In this document: one piece after another, positions 16,817 through 26,168 of the stretch
How the letters are laid out: every line of letters starts with the position of its first letter
Position numbering within the stretch: the stretch's first letter is position 1
NCBI RefSeq assembly: GCF_003143855.1
Contig: NZ_QFRK01000009.1
Span: 7,192 to 71,191, forward strand
Source of the DNA: Streptomyces sp. NWU339
GTDB taxonomy: Bacteria > Actinomycetota > Actinomycetes > Streptomycetales > Streptomycetaceae
Reading direction: 5' to 3'
DNA length: 64,000 nucleotides
Program-made: the position numbers and the translations under genes
Notes under the pieces: generated by a model
Told to the model about the DNA's origin: nothing
Databases searched by the model: none
Seen by the model: only the letters and a program-made list of their open reading frames with translations

Positions 16817-18385
16817 TCACGGGTGCGCGCGACGCCCCGCGAGTGCGCCGAGGGCCCGCAGCGCGAGAGAACGGCCCGCCCGGGGGACCGTCCACAGCAC
16901 CTGGCCGCGGACACCCCAGCCGGCGAGCAGCGCGCCTGCCGCCAGGAAGCCGGTGGTGGCGGCGCGCTCCATGAGCGCGACCGGGAGGTCACAGCGGATC
17001 GCGTCGCCGGCCAGCGTCACCCGCGGGTGGGGGGTCCGCACGGTGGGGCGCCGGTGGTGGGAGCCGACGGGGAAGAGCGGGCAGTCCGAGCGCCACTCGT
17101 GCCGGGTGTCGACGATGCGCGCCTCGCGGGTCTCCGGGTACACCTCGTGGAGACGGTCGACGAGCGTGCTCCGCACTTTCTCCGGTTCGGCGTCGGCAGC
17201 GAGGGCGTAGGCGTGCAGCTCCACCACTGAGCCCCGACTCCGGGCGGCCCAGCGCGCCGCCTCGTCCTCGTAGCGTTCCAGGACGCTGATGTTGTCCAGG
17301 CCGCCGTATCCGCTGGTGCCGAGGAAGCCGGGGCGGTCGGCGCGGACCGGCCGGTCGAGCCAGAGCCGGGAGACGAGGAACGGCGGTGCCGTACGCAGGG
17401 CGGCGACGTCGTCGCGCCAGGGGGCGGTGCCCAGGCCGGGTGACGCCGCGACGAGCCGGCGCAGAGCGCCGGGGTCGAGGGCGAGCACCACTGCCTCGTG
17501 GGGGTGTACGGCGGTGTCGGTCTGCACTTTCACTCCCCCGGTCTCGTGGGGTTGGACGCCGTGCACGGGTGTGCCGGTGCGAAGGGTGGCCCCGAGGCGC
17601 TGGAGATAGTCGCCCAGCGGCTCCCAGAGCGCCTGCGGGAAGGGGGCGTTCGGCACGTCGAAGAGCAGTCCCTCCGCTGAGCCGAGGAAGTAGATGTGGA
17701 ACATCAGCAGCAGTTCCGCGGCGGACAGTTCGCGTGGATCGGCGAAGAAACTGCGCGAGAACACCTCGAACGCGAGGTGGTGCGCCGCCTCGGGGAAGCG
17801 GACGCCCTTCAGGAACGTCGTCGCGCTGGTGCCGTCGAAACGTTCGTAGACGTCGGGCACCCGGACGTCGAGGAGGGGTAGCGCCGCCCGTGCGTCCATG
17901 GCGGCGAGGTCCCGCCAGCCGAAGGCGGGGCTCAGGGCGACGAATCCGAGTGCGCTGAACGGCGGGGTTCTCGGGACCCGGGCGAAACTGTCGCTCAGGC
18001 CGCCGCTGTGCCGCAGGGGGTAGTCGGGCAGTGGGGTGAGCCGTGCGAGATCGGGGTCGGTCCGCCGGAGCAGACCCCGCAGGTTGTAGTACTGGCGGAA
18101 GAAGGCGTGGAAGCCGCGGCTCATGGTCACAGCGGAGCCGTCGGCCAGGCGGGTCCGGTGGCCGGCGAGTCGGCCGCCGAGTGCTTTCTCCCGTTCGTAG
18201 AGAGTGACACGGGCGCCGCGCTCGGTCAGCAGAACGGCTGCGGCGAGACCGGCGATTCCGCCCCCGACCACGGCGACCGACGGCGCGTCCTCCCGCTCGA
18301 ACCTGCTCCGGCCGGGTGCGGGCATCAGCACCTCGGCCTTGCGGTCGCGGCCCCGCCGGGCGCCACCGTGCGAGCGGGCGCTCAC
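16817..18385 (-). CDS. crtU: carotene desaturase/methyltransferase (isorenieratene synthase type)
   Basis: This is a 522-residue amine-oxidase-fold flavoprotein. VAVVGGGIAGLAAAVLLTERGA near residue 32 binds FAD, followed by LYEREKALGGRLAG. MSRGFHAFFRQYYNLRGLLRR is a phrase typical of CrtU, which aromatises beta-ionone rings by desaturation and methyl shift. The C-terminal FAD contact is TLAGDAIRCDLPVALMERAATTG. The start is GTG 18385, overlapping the crtT stop (GTGA). Presence of this gene together with crtY predicts aromatic end-ring carotenoids such as isorenieratene. Confidence 0.88.
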   Translation of the reverse strand: MSARSHGGARRGRDRKAEVLMPAPGRSRFEREDAPSVAVVGGGIAGLAAAVLLTERGARVTLYEREKALGGRLAGHRTRLADGSAVTMSRGFHAFFRQYYNLRGLLRRTDPDLARLTPLPDYPLRHSGGLSDSFARVPRTPPFSALGFVALSPAFGWRDLAAMDARAALPLLDVRVPDVYERFDGTSATTFLKGVRFPEAAHHLAFEVFSRSFFADPRELSAAELLLMFHIYFLGSAEGLLFDVPNAPFPQALWEPLGDYLQRLGATLRTGTPVHGVQPHETGGVKVQTDTAVHPHEAVVLALDPGALRRLVAASPGLGTAPWRDDVAALRTAPPFLVSRLWLDRPVRADRPGFLGTSGYGGLDNISVLERYEDEAARWAARSRGSVVELHAYALAADAEPEKVRSTLVDRLHEVYPETREARIVDTRHEWRSDCPLFPVGSHHRRPTVRTPHPRVTLAGDAIRCDLPVALMERAATTGFLAAGALLAGWGVRGQVLWTVPRAGRSLALRALGALAGRRAHP

Positions 18386-19113
18386 CGGGTCTGCTCCCCT
18401 GCGGTGGTGGAGCCGTTGCGCGCGAGGAAGGTGTGCACGATGCCGGTCTGCCAGCCGGCGACGGGCGCGGCGCGCACGCCTGTGAAGCCGGCCCGTGCCA
18501 GGCGGTCGGCGAAGGCGGGTGCGGTGTCGAAGGCGAGGACGCTGTGCCACAGGTGGCGGTACAGGGCGCGGTCGCGGGTGAGCGTGCCCGCCGGGACGAT
18601 CACGCCCCGGCACACGGCCGTCCACAGGGCGCGGTGCGCCGGTGAGCCGCTGAGGCTGCACTCATGGACGGCGAGGCGCCCACCCGGTCGCAGCAGGCTC
18701 CGGACCGCGGTGAGGACCCGGTCCGGGTCGGTGACGTTGCGGAACAGGTAGGCGGCGAACACCGCGTCGAGCGGGCCTTCCCCGGCCTTCGCCATTTCTT
18801 CGGCGGTCAGGTGCAGGAAGCGCACGCGAGCGGGCCAGGGCTTGGCCCGTGCGCGCCGCAGCATGCCCGAAGAGGCGTCGACGGCCGTGATCCGGGCCCG
18901 GGGCGCGGCCCGCAGCAGGGCCCGGGTGGACGTACCGGTGCCGCATCCGAGGTCGAGGACGTGCAGTCCCGCTCCGCCGTCCGGCAGCCGGAGCCGCCGG
19001 GCCGAGCGGAGCAGATCGGTGCGGTAGCCGGGGTTGAGAGTCGTGAGGCGGTCGTAGGTGTGCGACGCGTGGTCGAAGGCGCGTGCCAGGTCGTGGTCGC
19101 GCAGCAGTGTCAT
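18382..19113 (-). CDS. crtT: SAM-dependent methyltransferase of the carotenoid cluster
   Basis: This is a 243-residue class I methyltransferase. VLDLGCGTGTSTRALL (about 53-68) is the SAM-binding motif I, followed by ITAVDASSGML and then DAVFAAYLFRNVTDPDRVL and LLRPGGRLAVHE, an order also seen in UbiE/MenG enzymes. The start at ATG 19113 overlaps the crtY stop by 4 bp (ATGA), and its own stop overlaps crtU. By position it is the crtT gene of the Streptomyces crtY-T-U arm. Its exact substrate is not settled to my knowledge. Confidence 0.83.
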   Translation of the reverse strand: MTLLRDHDLARAFDHASHTYDRLTTLNPGYRTDLLRSARRLRLPDGGAGLHVLDLGCGTGTSTRALLRAAPRARITAVDASSGMLRRARAKPWPARVRFLHLTAEEMAKAGEGPLDAVFAAYLFRNVTDPDRVLTAVRSLLRPGGRLAVHECSLSGSPAHRALWTAVCRGVIVPAGTLTRDRALYRHLWHSVLAFDTAPAFADRLARAGFTGVRAAPVAGWQTGIVHTFLARNGSTTAGEQTR

Positions 19114-20336
19114 CGGTGGCTCTCTTCGGATCGTGGGGCGGGGCGGGCGCGGCGCGGCAGGAAGGGCAGTTCGACGGCGGTCCGGAGCATCGGGCCGACC
19201 GGGGTCCGCAGTCCGATGCCCCACTCCTCCAGGGGTGAGGTGGCACCGTCGAGGAAGCGCAGCAGTCGTTCCGGGGGCGTACGGCGGAACAGGGTGGTGA
19301 AGAAGTCGGGGCCGTCGATGCGTCCGGTGTCCAGGGCACGCAGCAGGACCGCGTCCATGGCCAGCGCACGGCGTCCATGAGGTGCGGGCACTGCTGCCGT
19401 GCGCCCGTCACGCAGGGCCGCGGCGATGGCCCTGCTCTGCCGCTGCACCGCGGCGAAGGTGTAGCCCGTGGCGGGGCGGGTGGCGCCGCCCGCCGCCCCG
19501 ATACGGAAGACGGCGGATCCGACGCGCCGGGGGAAGCGCGCGTCGGTCATGGGGATCGCTCCCTGCTCCGCCGCGTCCACCGTGAACGCGCCGAGCTTCA
19601 GGATCTCGCGGCCGTAGTGGTCGAGCGCCGCCTCGTACCCCGCGGTGGACAGCGGCGCCCGGGAGAACTCGGTGTACTCGACGAGCGCCTGGTCCGGCGC
19701 CAGCGGGAGGACGTAGCCGAAGGCGAGGCCGTGACGCGGTTGCGGCAACCGGAAGTCCATCAGGTCGGCGACCTCGGGATCGAACCGGTTGTCGTCGGTG
19801 CGTACGAACCAACCGCGGAAGTGCTGCAGCAGGTGCGTCCGGGCCGGCGGCAGAGTGTGCAACGGGCGGGAGTCGAACACCTGGCGGGCGCGTAGCGTCA
19901 GTGTCCGTCCGTCGGGTGCCGTGCACCGGACTTCCGCCCCGTCGGACGCCTCGTGCACCGTGTCCGCCGTCGCGCGCAGCAGGTGCACACCGGGAGAGCG
20001 AGCAAGTCGGGAGTGCACCCAACGCTCGAACGGTGCGGACCGCAGCATGCGATAGCGCAGTGGGGCCGGGTCGACGGTGACCTCGCTGCCGTCGGCACCG
20101 CGGACGCGCAGCCGAGACCAGGAAGCGGTGATCACTTCGTCGAAGTCGCCGGTGCCCTGGCCCCAGTAGCACCAGGTCCGCTCGGGCGGGCGCATCGGTC
20201 CGTCCGGCGGTTCGACGACGGTCACGGTGGTGGTGCCGGCCTCGGTCAGCCGGTACGCGAGGCTGAGGCCGGCCGCGCCGCCGCCGACGATGAGCACATC
20301 GGATGTGCCGGCAGGAAGTACGGGGTGCCGGCTCAT
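19110..20336 (-). CDS. crtY: lycopene beta-cyclase (CrtY type)
   Basis: This 408-residue flavoprotein forms the beta-ionone rings of lycopene. DVLIVGGGAAGLSLAYRLTEAG near residue 13 is the dinucleotide-binding motif. RTWCYWG lies about residue 53. QHFRGWFVRT and GYVLPLAPDQALVEYTEFS are conserved cyclase segments, the last carrying the catalytic acidic region. GAAGGATRPATGYTFA is the C-terminal FAD contact. The start ATG overlaps the stop of the SDR gene and its stop overlaps crtT, so the leftward arm is a single coupled operon. Confidence 0.92.
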   Translation of the reverse strand: MSRHPVLPAGTSDVLIVGGGAAGLSLAYRLTEAGTTTVTVVEPPDGPMRPPERTWCYWGQGTGDFDEVITASWSRLRVRGADGSEVTVDPAPLRYRMLRSAPFERWVHSRLARSPGVHLLRATADTVHEASDGAEVRCTAPDGRTLTLRARQVFDSRPLHTLPPARTHLLQHFRGWFVRTDDNRFDPEVADLMDFRLPQPRHGLAFGYVLPLAPDQALVEYTEFSRAPLSTAGYEAALDHYGREILKLGAFTVDAAEQGAIPMTDARFPRRVGSAVFRIGAAGGATRPATGYTFAAVQRQSRAIAAALRDGRTAAVPAPHGRRALAMDAVLLRALDTGRIDGPDFFTTLFRRTPPERLLRFLDGATSPLEEWGIGLRTPVGPMLRTAVELPFLPRRARPAPRSEESHR

Positions 20337-21043
20337 CGGGCCCGCCGTTCGACGACGGCGGTGCCGTCCGACGTCGTGCGCAGGAGCTCGGCCTCTGTCT
20401 CCAGCGCTTCCGCGACGGCTACGGCGATCTGGCGCGGGTCCCCTCCCGCAGGCATCGGCGGCGCATCACCTGCCACGGGCCGGTCGGCGAAACCGGTGTC
20501 CAGGTGCCCCGGCCGGATGTCCAGCACCTTGATGCCCGCGCCCCGTGCCTCGCGGCGTACGGCGTCGAGCCAGGCACTCAGCGCGGCCTTGGAGGCGCTG
20601 TAGTCGGCCATTCCCGCCTGTGGGCGCTCCGCAACGGCTCCGGTGACGGCGGCGAGCACCGAACCGGGTCGCATGACGCCGAGCGCGGCCCGGCAGAACG
20701 CGACGGGTGCGAGGAAGTTGACCGCCATCAGGTACTCCGTGACCTCGTCACCGACCTCGTACGCCCGGCCGAAGGCCACCGAGCCGAACGCCGTCACCAC
20801 GGCGTCCAGGCCGCCGAGGGCAGCCGAGGCATCCAGCACGGCGCGGGCGCAGGAATCGGCGTCGTAGGCGTCGAACAGGATGGTCGGAGCACTGGAGTAC
20901 GCCTGGGCGACTCGGACCAGCCGGGCCGGGTCGCGCCCGGCGAGGGCCGGACGTGCCCCTCGGCCGGCCAGTTCGACGGTGATCGCACCACCGAGAACAC
21001 CGGTGGCCCCGGCCACCAGAACACGCGCACCGTTGACGTCCAT
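20333..21043 (-). CDS. short-chain dehydrogenase/reductase at the head of the crtY-T-U arm
   Basis: This is a 236-residue classical SDR. The NAD(P) motif is VLVAGATGVLGG near residue 7 and the catalytic YxxxK is in DYSASKAAL. The start is ATG 21043, with GGGGTG five bases upstream; an in-frame GTG at 21058 is possible. Its stop overlaps crtY by 4 bp (ATGA), so it is the first gene of the leftward carotenoid arm. It could reduce or oxidise a ring or chain oxygen function, perhaps one introduced by the Rieske protein. That link is an inference from operon structure. Confidence 0.82.
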   Translation of the reverse strand: MDVNGARVLVAGATGVLGGAITVELAGRGARPALAGRDPARLVRVAQAYSSAPTILFDAYDADSCARAVLDASAALGGLDAVVTAFGSVAFGRAYEVGDEVTEYLMAVNFLAPVAFCRAALGVMRPGSVLAAVTGAVAERPQAGMADYSASKAALSAWLDAVRREARGAGIKVLDIRPGHLDTGFADRPVAGDAPPMPAGGDPRQIAVAVAEALETEAELLRTTSDGTAVVERRAR

Positions 21044-21140
21044 GTTCACCCCGAGCACCAGGTCGACGAGTCTCTTCCGGTCGGCATCTCTTCAGGGCTC
21101 CGACTGCCCCTGGACGCGGTCGCTGTCGGCCGGTGTGGCA

Positions 21141-22388
21141 TCAACCGGGCGCCGAGTCGGCCAGTACCTCCCGGGCGGCTCGCGTACCCGACGCCAGGGC
21201 CCCCTGGACCGAGCCGGTCGCGCGGTGGTCACCGCACACGTACCTCCCCGGTCCGAAGCGGGTCGTGAGACTGAGCGGCCAGGGCGGAGGCATCGCGGGC
21301 AGCGCCCCCTCGACGGTGTACGCGGTGATCTGCTGCCAGCCGCTCGTGTCGGTGCCGTACAGATCGGCCAGGCGTCGCAGCACGACGTCGCTCGTACCGG
21401 GCTCGTCCGTGCCCAGCACGGAGCTGGAGACCAGCGCGGTCCCGGGTGGTGCGTAGGTGGCTGCGACTTCGGTCAGTACACAGGTGTTCAGGACTGTTCC
21501 GGTGCTGTCCACCATCAGCGTCGGTTCCGGCATCGGCGTGCTGTCGACCGCGTGGTAGTACGTGGTGACCGCACGTCCGCCCGGCACGGGCAGGCCCGGC
21601 AGCAGTCGGGCCGCCGTGACGGCGTCGGTCGCGACCACTACGGTCGTGGCCGACACCTCGCTGCCGTCCGTCAGCAGCACTCCCGAAGCGGTGACCTCGG
21701 CAACCGGCGTCTCCAGCCGTAGGACGTGGTCGGGCAGACCGCCGGCCAGTTGCGCGGGTACCGCGCCGATGCCGTCGGCGGGCAGGCAAAGGGTGCCCCG
21801 GACCAGGCTCCGCCAGACCAGGTGGAAGAAGCGGGCGGAGGTCTCCAAACCGTCCTCCAGGAACACGCCGGACAGGAACGGCCGCAGAATGTGGTTCACC
21901 GCCGCGTCCGACAGCCCCGCGCGGGACAGGGCGGCCGAGGTGGCGCGGTCCGGACGTCTTTTGAGCAGGGCCACGGGCAGCAGAGCGTCCCGCGCGGTGA
22001 GCGCCGCCGACGCGGCCAGGTCGCGAGCCGTGAGGGCCCGCCCGGGCAGCAGGGCCCCCGCCGCGCTCGGCCTCCGGGTCGGATCGGCCAGGCGAACCGG
22101 CCCGGTCGGGGTGTGTGCCACGAATCCGGGGGTGAACGGCCGCAGCCGAAGACTCCGAAGGTCCAGGCGCCGCTTCACCTGAGGATAGGAAGTGTTGAAC
22201 ACCTGGAAGCCGCGATCCAGGAGGAAGCCGTCCCGCCGGTCTGTTCGCATTCGGCCGCCCGGCCCGTCGGAAGCCTCCAGCAGAACCACGCGGCGTCCGA
22301 CACGGCACAGGTCCGATGCGCAGGCGAGACCGGCGAGGCCGGCACCGACCACGACGGTGTCCGGTGCCCCGCGGTGACGGTCGCTCAT
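21141..22388 (-). CDS. FAD-dependent amine oxidase/desaturase-like protein
   Basis: This is a 415-residue flavoprotein of the phytoene-desaturase/protoporphyrinogen-oxidase superfamily. VVVGAGLAGLACASDLCRVGRRVVLLEASDGPGGR is the N-terminal FAD motif. Next is GFLLDRGFQVFNTSYP. CGDHRATGSVQGALASGTRAA is the C-terminal FAD contact. The start is ATG 22388, with AGAGGAG about five bases upstream. It is distinct from CrtI and CrtU (shorter, different middle). It is separated from the crt SDR by 97 bp on the same strand, so it may supply an additional desaturation or serve an unrelated oxidation. Confidence 0.85.
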   Translation of the reverse strand: MSDRHRGAPDTVVVGAGLAGLACASDLCRVGRRVVLLEASDGPGGRMRTDRRDGFLLDRGFQVFNTSYPQVKRRLDLRSLRLRPFTPGFVAHTPTGPVRLADPTRRPSAAGALLPGRALTARDLAASAALTARDALLPVALLKRRPDRATSAALSRAGLSDAAVNHILRPFLSGVFLEDGLETSARFFHLVWRSLVRGTLCLPADGIGAVPAQLAGGLPDHVLRLETPVAEVTASGVLLTDGSEVSATTVVVATDAVTAARLLPGLPVPGGRAVTTYYHAVDSTPMPEPTLMVDSTGTVLNTCVLTEVAATYAPPGTALVSSSVLGTDEPGTSDVVLRRLADLYGTDTSGWQQITAYTVEGALPAMPPPWPLSLTTRFGPGRYVCGDHRATGSVQGALASGTRAAREVLADSAPG

Positions 22389-22675
22389 GGTTCTCCTCTG
22401 TCGATGCCGACACCGGTCGGGCGGGGAGGCCGGACTCGTCCTCCGGCTCTCTCGCGTACGCCAGTACCCGGAGCACGGCTTCGTGGAGCAGCGCGCAGGT
22501 GCCTCACGCAGTCCGCCACGCACCGGTTGCCGGTCCCGGCGAAGGGGTCGTGCGTCCAGCGGATCACGTCGCGTCGGCGGATGCCAGGCGCCACCACGGC
22601 CGAGTGCGCCAACGACAGCGGTACGTCACTCCGACACCACCGCCGCGACGAGCGACTCGACGGGCAGGGCGGCAC
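22385..22675 (-). CDS. doubtful 96-residue ORF upstream of the desaturase
   Basis: The frame's TGA overlaps the desaturase start in an ATGA arrangement, the pattern used by real coupled genes here. The peptide is Arg/Pro-rich, and only a central part (LAHSAVVAPGIRRRDVIRWTH) looks protein-like. There is no recognised domain and no clear ribosome-binding site. It could equally be the leader region of the desaturase gene. Confidence 0.28.
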   Translation of the reverse strand: MPPCPSSRSSRRWCRSDVPLSLAHSAVVAPGIRRRDVIRWTHDPFAGTGNRCVADCVRHLRAAPRSRAPGTGVRERAGGRVRPPRPTGVGIDRGEP

Positions 22676-22700
22676 CGGACATGCGCACCGGAAGTGCCCG

Positions 22701-23795
22701 TCATGGCGTGCCGCCGACTTCCACGATCATCTCGACGACGGCGTCGAGACCGCCTTCGGCGAAGGCCTGGCGCTGCCTGTCCGCGCCTGTGCCCTGTTGC
22801 AGCAGACGGTGGACGAGTGAGGTCACCTCGCGAGTGTCACCGGCCGCGTCCAGCGCAGGACCCACATGGTCCAGCAGCCCGTACACCACGTCGCCCGCGC
22901 GCCGCCGCCGGCCGGTCGGGTCGATCAGGTCTCCGTTCAGCCCGTGACGTGCTGCTTGCCACATCGCCGCCTGCATCATCTCCGGAGCGGGCTCCGCCGG
23001 CGGACGGCCCGACTCCACTTCGCGCAGCGCGGTATCGGCCAGCGCCCGTGTCAGGCCGGCGAGCATGACCGCGTCCTCCGTGCGCAGCTGCACGTCCAGG
23101 CAACGGACCTCGACCGTGGGATAGCTCTCGGACAGCCGGATCTGCCAGTACAACTGACCGGTGTCGTTGATCACCCCGGTCGACAGCAGTCGACGCACTC
23201 GTGCGTCGTAGTCCGCCGCGTCGGCGAAGCGCGGCGGGATGCCGCTGACCGGCCATCGGTCGAAGACGACGGTGCGCCAGCTGGCGAAGCCGGTGTCCTG
23301 CCCCTCCCACAGCGGTGAGTTCGCCGCCATGGCGGTCAGGGACGGCAACCACACCCGGATCCGGTTCAAGACCTCCGTCCCCACACCTCGGCTGGGGACG
23401 CCCACGTGCACATGCATGCCGTTGACCATCTGCTCCGCCACCAGCTGCGGAGCCTGCCGCTGCATCGCTTTGTAACGGGTCTGGTCGGTGATCGGCACTG
23501 GTGTGTCCTCGCGGAAGGGCGGCGTGCCGCTGGCCATGACGCGGGAGCCGCTCTTCTCCGCCGCACCGGCCACGGCATGCCGCAGCCGCAGGAGGTGGCC
23601 ACCGACCTCCTCCAGCGTGGCGCATACGGGCGTCGCCACCTCGATCTGCGCCTGCGAGATCTCCAACTGGATCTCTTCCCCGGCGACGAAGGGCTGCAGC
23701 CCTGCAGCGGCCCTGACCCTTTCCGCGTACGGAGCCAGCCGACCGGTGATCGGGTCGACCAGCAGGTACTCCTCTTCGATGCCGACGGTCGCCAT
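22701..23795 (-). CDS. carboxylate-amine ligase, YbdK/GCS2 family
   Basis: This is a 364-residue protein of the glutamate-cysteine ligase type 2 superfamily, whose members form gamma-glutamyl or similar amide bonds using ATP. The N-terminal [18 protein letters not shown] is the diagnostic family start. [28 protein letters not shown] and [18 protein letters not shown] follow in the usual order. The start is ATG 23795, with GGAAGGA seven bases upstream. It is not EgtA-like in its surroundings: no ergothioneine genes lie nearby. Whether it makes gamma-glutamylcysteine or another product cannot be told from sequence. Confidence 0.88.
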   Translation of the reverse strand: MATVGIEEEYLLVDPITGRLAPYAERVRAAAGLQPFVAGEEIQLEISQAQIEVATPVCATLEEVGGHLLRLRHAVAGAAEKSGSRVMASGTPPFREDTPVPITDQTRYKAMQRQAPQLVAEQMVNGMHVHVGVPSRGVGTEVLNRIRVWLPSLTAMAANSPLWEGQDTGFASWRTVVFDRWPVSGIPPRFADAADYDARVRRLLSTGVINDTGQLYWQIRLSESYPTVEVRCLDVQLRTEDAVMLAGLTRALADTALREVESGRPPAEPAPEMMQAAMWQAARHGLNGDLIDPTGRRRRAGDVVYGLLDHVGPALDAAGDTREVTSLVHRLLQQGTGADRQRQAFAEGGLDAVVEMIVEVGGTP

Positions 23796-24096
23796 CGCCG
23801 ATCCTTCCGTTCCCACCACCAACCGCTTCGGCAGGGAAGGCCCATGCTGCAGCCCTCGTCCACCTCGCCCGACGACGCCCCGATCCACCGAAGGATGCCC
23901 GTACCAAGTGCCACGAAAGCCGCGCGCCAAACACGACTGTGCCGCCCTGCCGCTCCGGGTGACTCGCCTCCCGGGTGCCGCCGGGGCAGAACCATCGGTG
24001 ACGCCGCCTCCCTGAGGCGACAGGCCGCCGCTTCAGGCCCGAGGCATAGTTGATAGCTGAGGGGCGGAGACCGGTGGACGTGACAGGAGAGCACGT
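23796..24096. other. divergent promoter region between the ligase and a SpoIIE-type phosphatase
   Basis: About 300 bp separate two divergent starts. Each has a recognisable ribosome-binding site. A stretch near 24045-24060 (CATAGT followed by a short AT-rich patch) could hold a -10 element for the rightward gene. I see no gene in it. Confidence 0.4.
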
Positions 24097-25338
24097 GTGA
24101 CCACACCACGGATCGATTACCAGGCGCTGTTCGCCGCAACGCCCAGCCCCTACCTGGTAGTGGATCCCGATCTGGTGGTCGCCGACGTCAACGAGGCGTA
24201 CCTTCGGGTCACAGGCCGGACCCGCGAGGAGATGATCGGTCGGTACCTCTTCGAGGTTCACCCCTACAATCCGGCGGATCCGGACTCCGACGGGGTGCGC
24301 AATCTGAACGCTTCCCTGCAGCGGGTCCTGCGGTCGAAGGAACCGGACACGATGGCGGTGCAGAAGTACGACGTCCCGGTGCCCGGACACCCCGGAGTGT
24401 TCCAGGAGAAGTGGTGGTCGTCCGTCAACACACCCCTCCTCGGACCTGACGGGCAGGTGGAATGGCTCCTCCACCGGGTGGAGGACATGACCGAGTTCGT
24501 ACTGACCCATCCCCTTCGCTCGCGCCCGGGGGATCCGGAGGGTGAACACAAGGCACTGGAGTTCGAACTGTACACACGGGCGCAGGAACTCCAGCGCCTC
24601 AACGAGGAACTCCGCAACGCACATGCCCGGGAACGTCACATCGCCCTCACCCTGCAAGAGGCCATGCTGCACTCCCCGGACCTGGCCGCTCACCGGGAGA
24701 TCGCCGTGCGCTACCTGCCCGCCGCCCGCTCCCTCAACGTCTGCGGCGACTGGTACGACGTGGTGGACCTGTCCGACGACACGTACACCGTGGCGGTCGG
24801 TGACGTGGTCGGCCACGGCCTGGAGGCCGCCGCCGTCATGGGCATGCTCCGGAGCGCCCTGTCCGCAGCCGTGCGTGCCATCCACGAACCCGGCGCAGCC
24901 ATGGACGTCCTGAGCCGGTACGCCCGCACCTTCGAAGGCGCACTGGCGACGACCGCGGTCAAAGCCGTCATCGACACCCGCCGGCAGCACATCACCTACA
25001 CCAGCGCCGGCCACCCCCCGCCCGTCCTCTCCCGTACGGACGGCACGATCGTCCTGCTCGACCAGGCCACCGAACCACCGTTGGGGGTCCCGGTCGGCCA
25101 GAACCCGCGCGCCCAGGCCACGGTTGCCTACACCCCGGGCGACACCCTCGTGCTCTACACCGACGGGCTCACCGAACGTCGCGGCGAGGACATCGACGCC
25201 GGGCTGCACCGCCTCACCGACGCCCTCGCCCGCCACGCCCATCTGAGCCCCGACCGACTGGCCGACGCCCTGCTCACCCGCCTCGGCGTGGCCCACGGCG
25301 GATGCGACGACGTCGCCTTGATCGTCATCCGCCTGTAG
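24097..25338 (+). CDS. PAS domain - PP2C (SpoIIE-type) serine phosphatase
   Basis: This is a 413-residue regulator. Residues 8-130 form a PAS sensor domain (PYLVVDPDLVVADVNEAYLRVTGR). Residues 150-185 form a probable coiled-coil linker (ELQRLNEELRNAHARERHIALTLQEAML). Residues 190-413 form a PP2C phosphatase domain with the metal-binding motifs GDWYDVVDL, VGDVVGHGLEAA, SAGHPPPVL, LVLYTDGLTERRG and CDDVALIVI. Such proteins dephosphorylate STAS anti-sigma antagonists in partner-switching cascades. The start is GTG, with AGGAGA eight bases upstream. It shares this locus with a second phosphatase, a STAS protein and a decayed paralogue. Confidence 0.9.
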   Translation: MTTPRIDYQALFAATPSPYLVVDPDLVVADVNEAYLRVTGRTREEMIGRYLFEVHPYNPADPDSDGVRNLNASLQRVLRSKEPDTMAVQKYDVPVPGHPGVFQEKWWSSVNTPLLGPDGQVEWLLHRVEDMTEFVLTHPLRSRPGDPEGEHKALEFELYTRAQELQRLNEELRNAHARERHIALTLQEAMLHSPDLAAHREIAVRYLPAARSLNVCGDWYDVVDLSDDTYTVAVGDVVGHGLEAAAVMGMLRSALSAAVRAIHEPGAAMDVLSRYARTFEGALATTAVKAVIDTRRQHITYTSAGHPPPVLSRTDGTIVLLDQATEPPLGVPVGQNPRAQATVAYTPGDTLVLYTDGLTERRGEDIDAGLHRLTDALARHAHLSPDRLADALLTRLGVAHGGCDDVALIVIRL

Positions 25339-25539
25339 CCGGCCCTCTGGCCGGTACATGCCATCCAGTGATCGAGACGGCTCAGGCCACGCCCTGAAGA
25401 GGGTCACGACAGCCCGCTCACCCGACCGGGGCAGTGCCCGCCGCCCCCGAGTTCTGTGTCCACAGCGCTGACCCGCGCTGCCGAGCCGCACGCACCGTTC
25501 CGCCCCTTCGCTGCGAACCCGGTACTGCGGATCCTCGGG

Positions 25540-26024
25540 CGAGGCACCCACCGTTCGCCCCGCGGCGTTCGATCAGCCCGTCGGTGTGCAGCAGGACGGC
25601 GGGCCACGGAGGTGAGGGCCCGATCGCGAACGCCACGGTCGTCTCCGATGAAACGGATGTCACCCTCCGGGCTGATCGGCAGGAGCGGCAGGTGTCCCGC
25701 GGCGGAGTAGCACCACTTCCGCTTACCCCTCGGGCCGGTTGGGAACGCAGGAGAGACAGGAGGCCGTCGAGCCGGGGTGAAGGGCGTGCAGGGTCATGTC
25801 CAGTCGCTCGAGGAACGCGCCCAGGGACTTCTGACGGTCACAGGCGATACCGCGCAGCACCGTGGGCGGGACACAAGCCCGGCTTGGTGCCGTTCGTGCC
25901 ACAACGAGCCTGTCTCGGCCACGAGTTCAGCAACCAACTCGGCCGGCAGCCCGGTGATCCTGCGGTCGCCGAGGATCGCTGCACGCTTCGCGCTCCCCAC
26001 CGCACAGCCGTGCTCGACGATCAC
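25540..26024 (-). pseudogene. decayed SpoIIE-type PP2C phosphatase remnant
   Basis: On the minus strand three frames together give pieces of a PP2C C-terminal domain: [15 protein letters not shown], then [21 protein letters not shown], then [15 protein letters not shown]. These correspond to the domain's central strand, the SAGHxPxLL motif and the LLLYTDGLxExR motif of neighbouring intact phosphatases. Internal stops and frame changes rule out a functional product. A further piece near 25930-26020 ([24 protein letters not shown]) may belong to the upstream part. The limits are approximate. Confidence 0.5.
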
Positions 26025-26168
26025 GAGTCGTCGGTTGACGTTCGTCTCCGAAGACCTGCTTGCTCTCCTTGCGGGAGAGGACCAGTCCGCCGCGACGCAG
26101 CAGGCTCAGGTGCTGGGATCACTCCTTGCCTTGGCATGAGCGTTGCGAGCCTCAGCAAGAAGGGCGAG

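Noticed and set aside
22837..25551. A 904-codon open frame on the minus strand across the ligase and PAS-PP2C genes
   Set aside because: It runs antisense through two well-recognised genes. Long stop-free antisense frames are a by-product of high G+C and biased third positions. The peptide has no recognisable domain.
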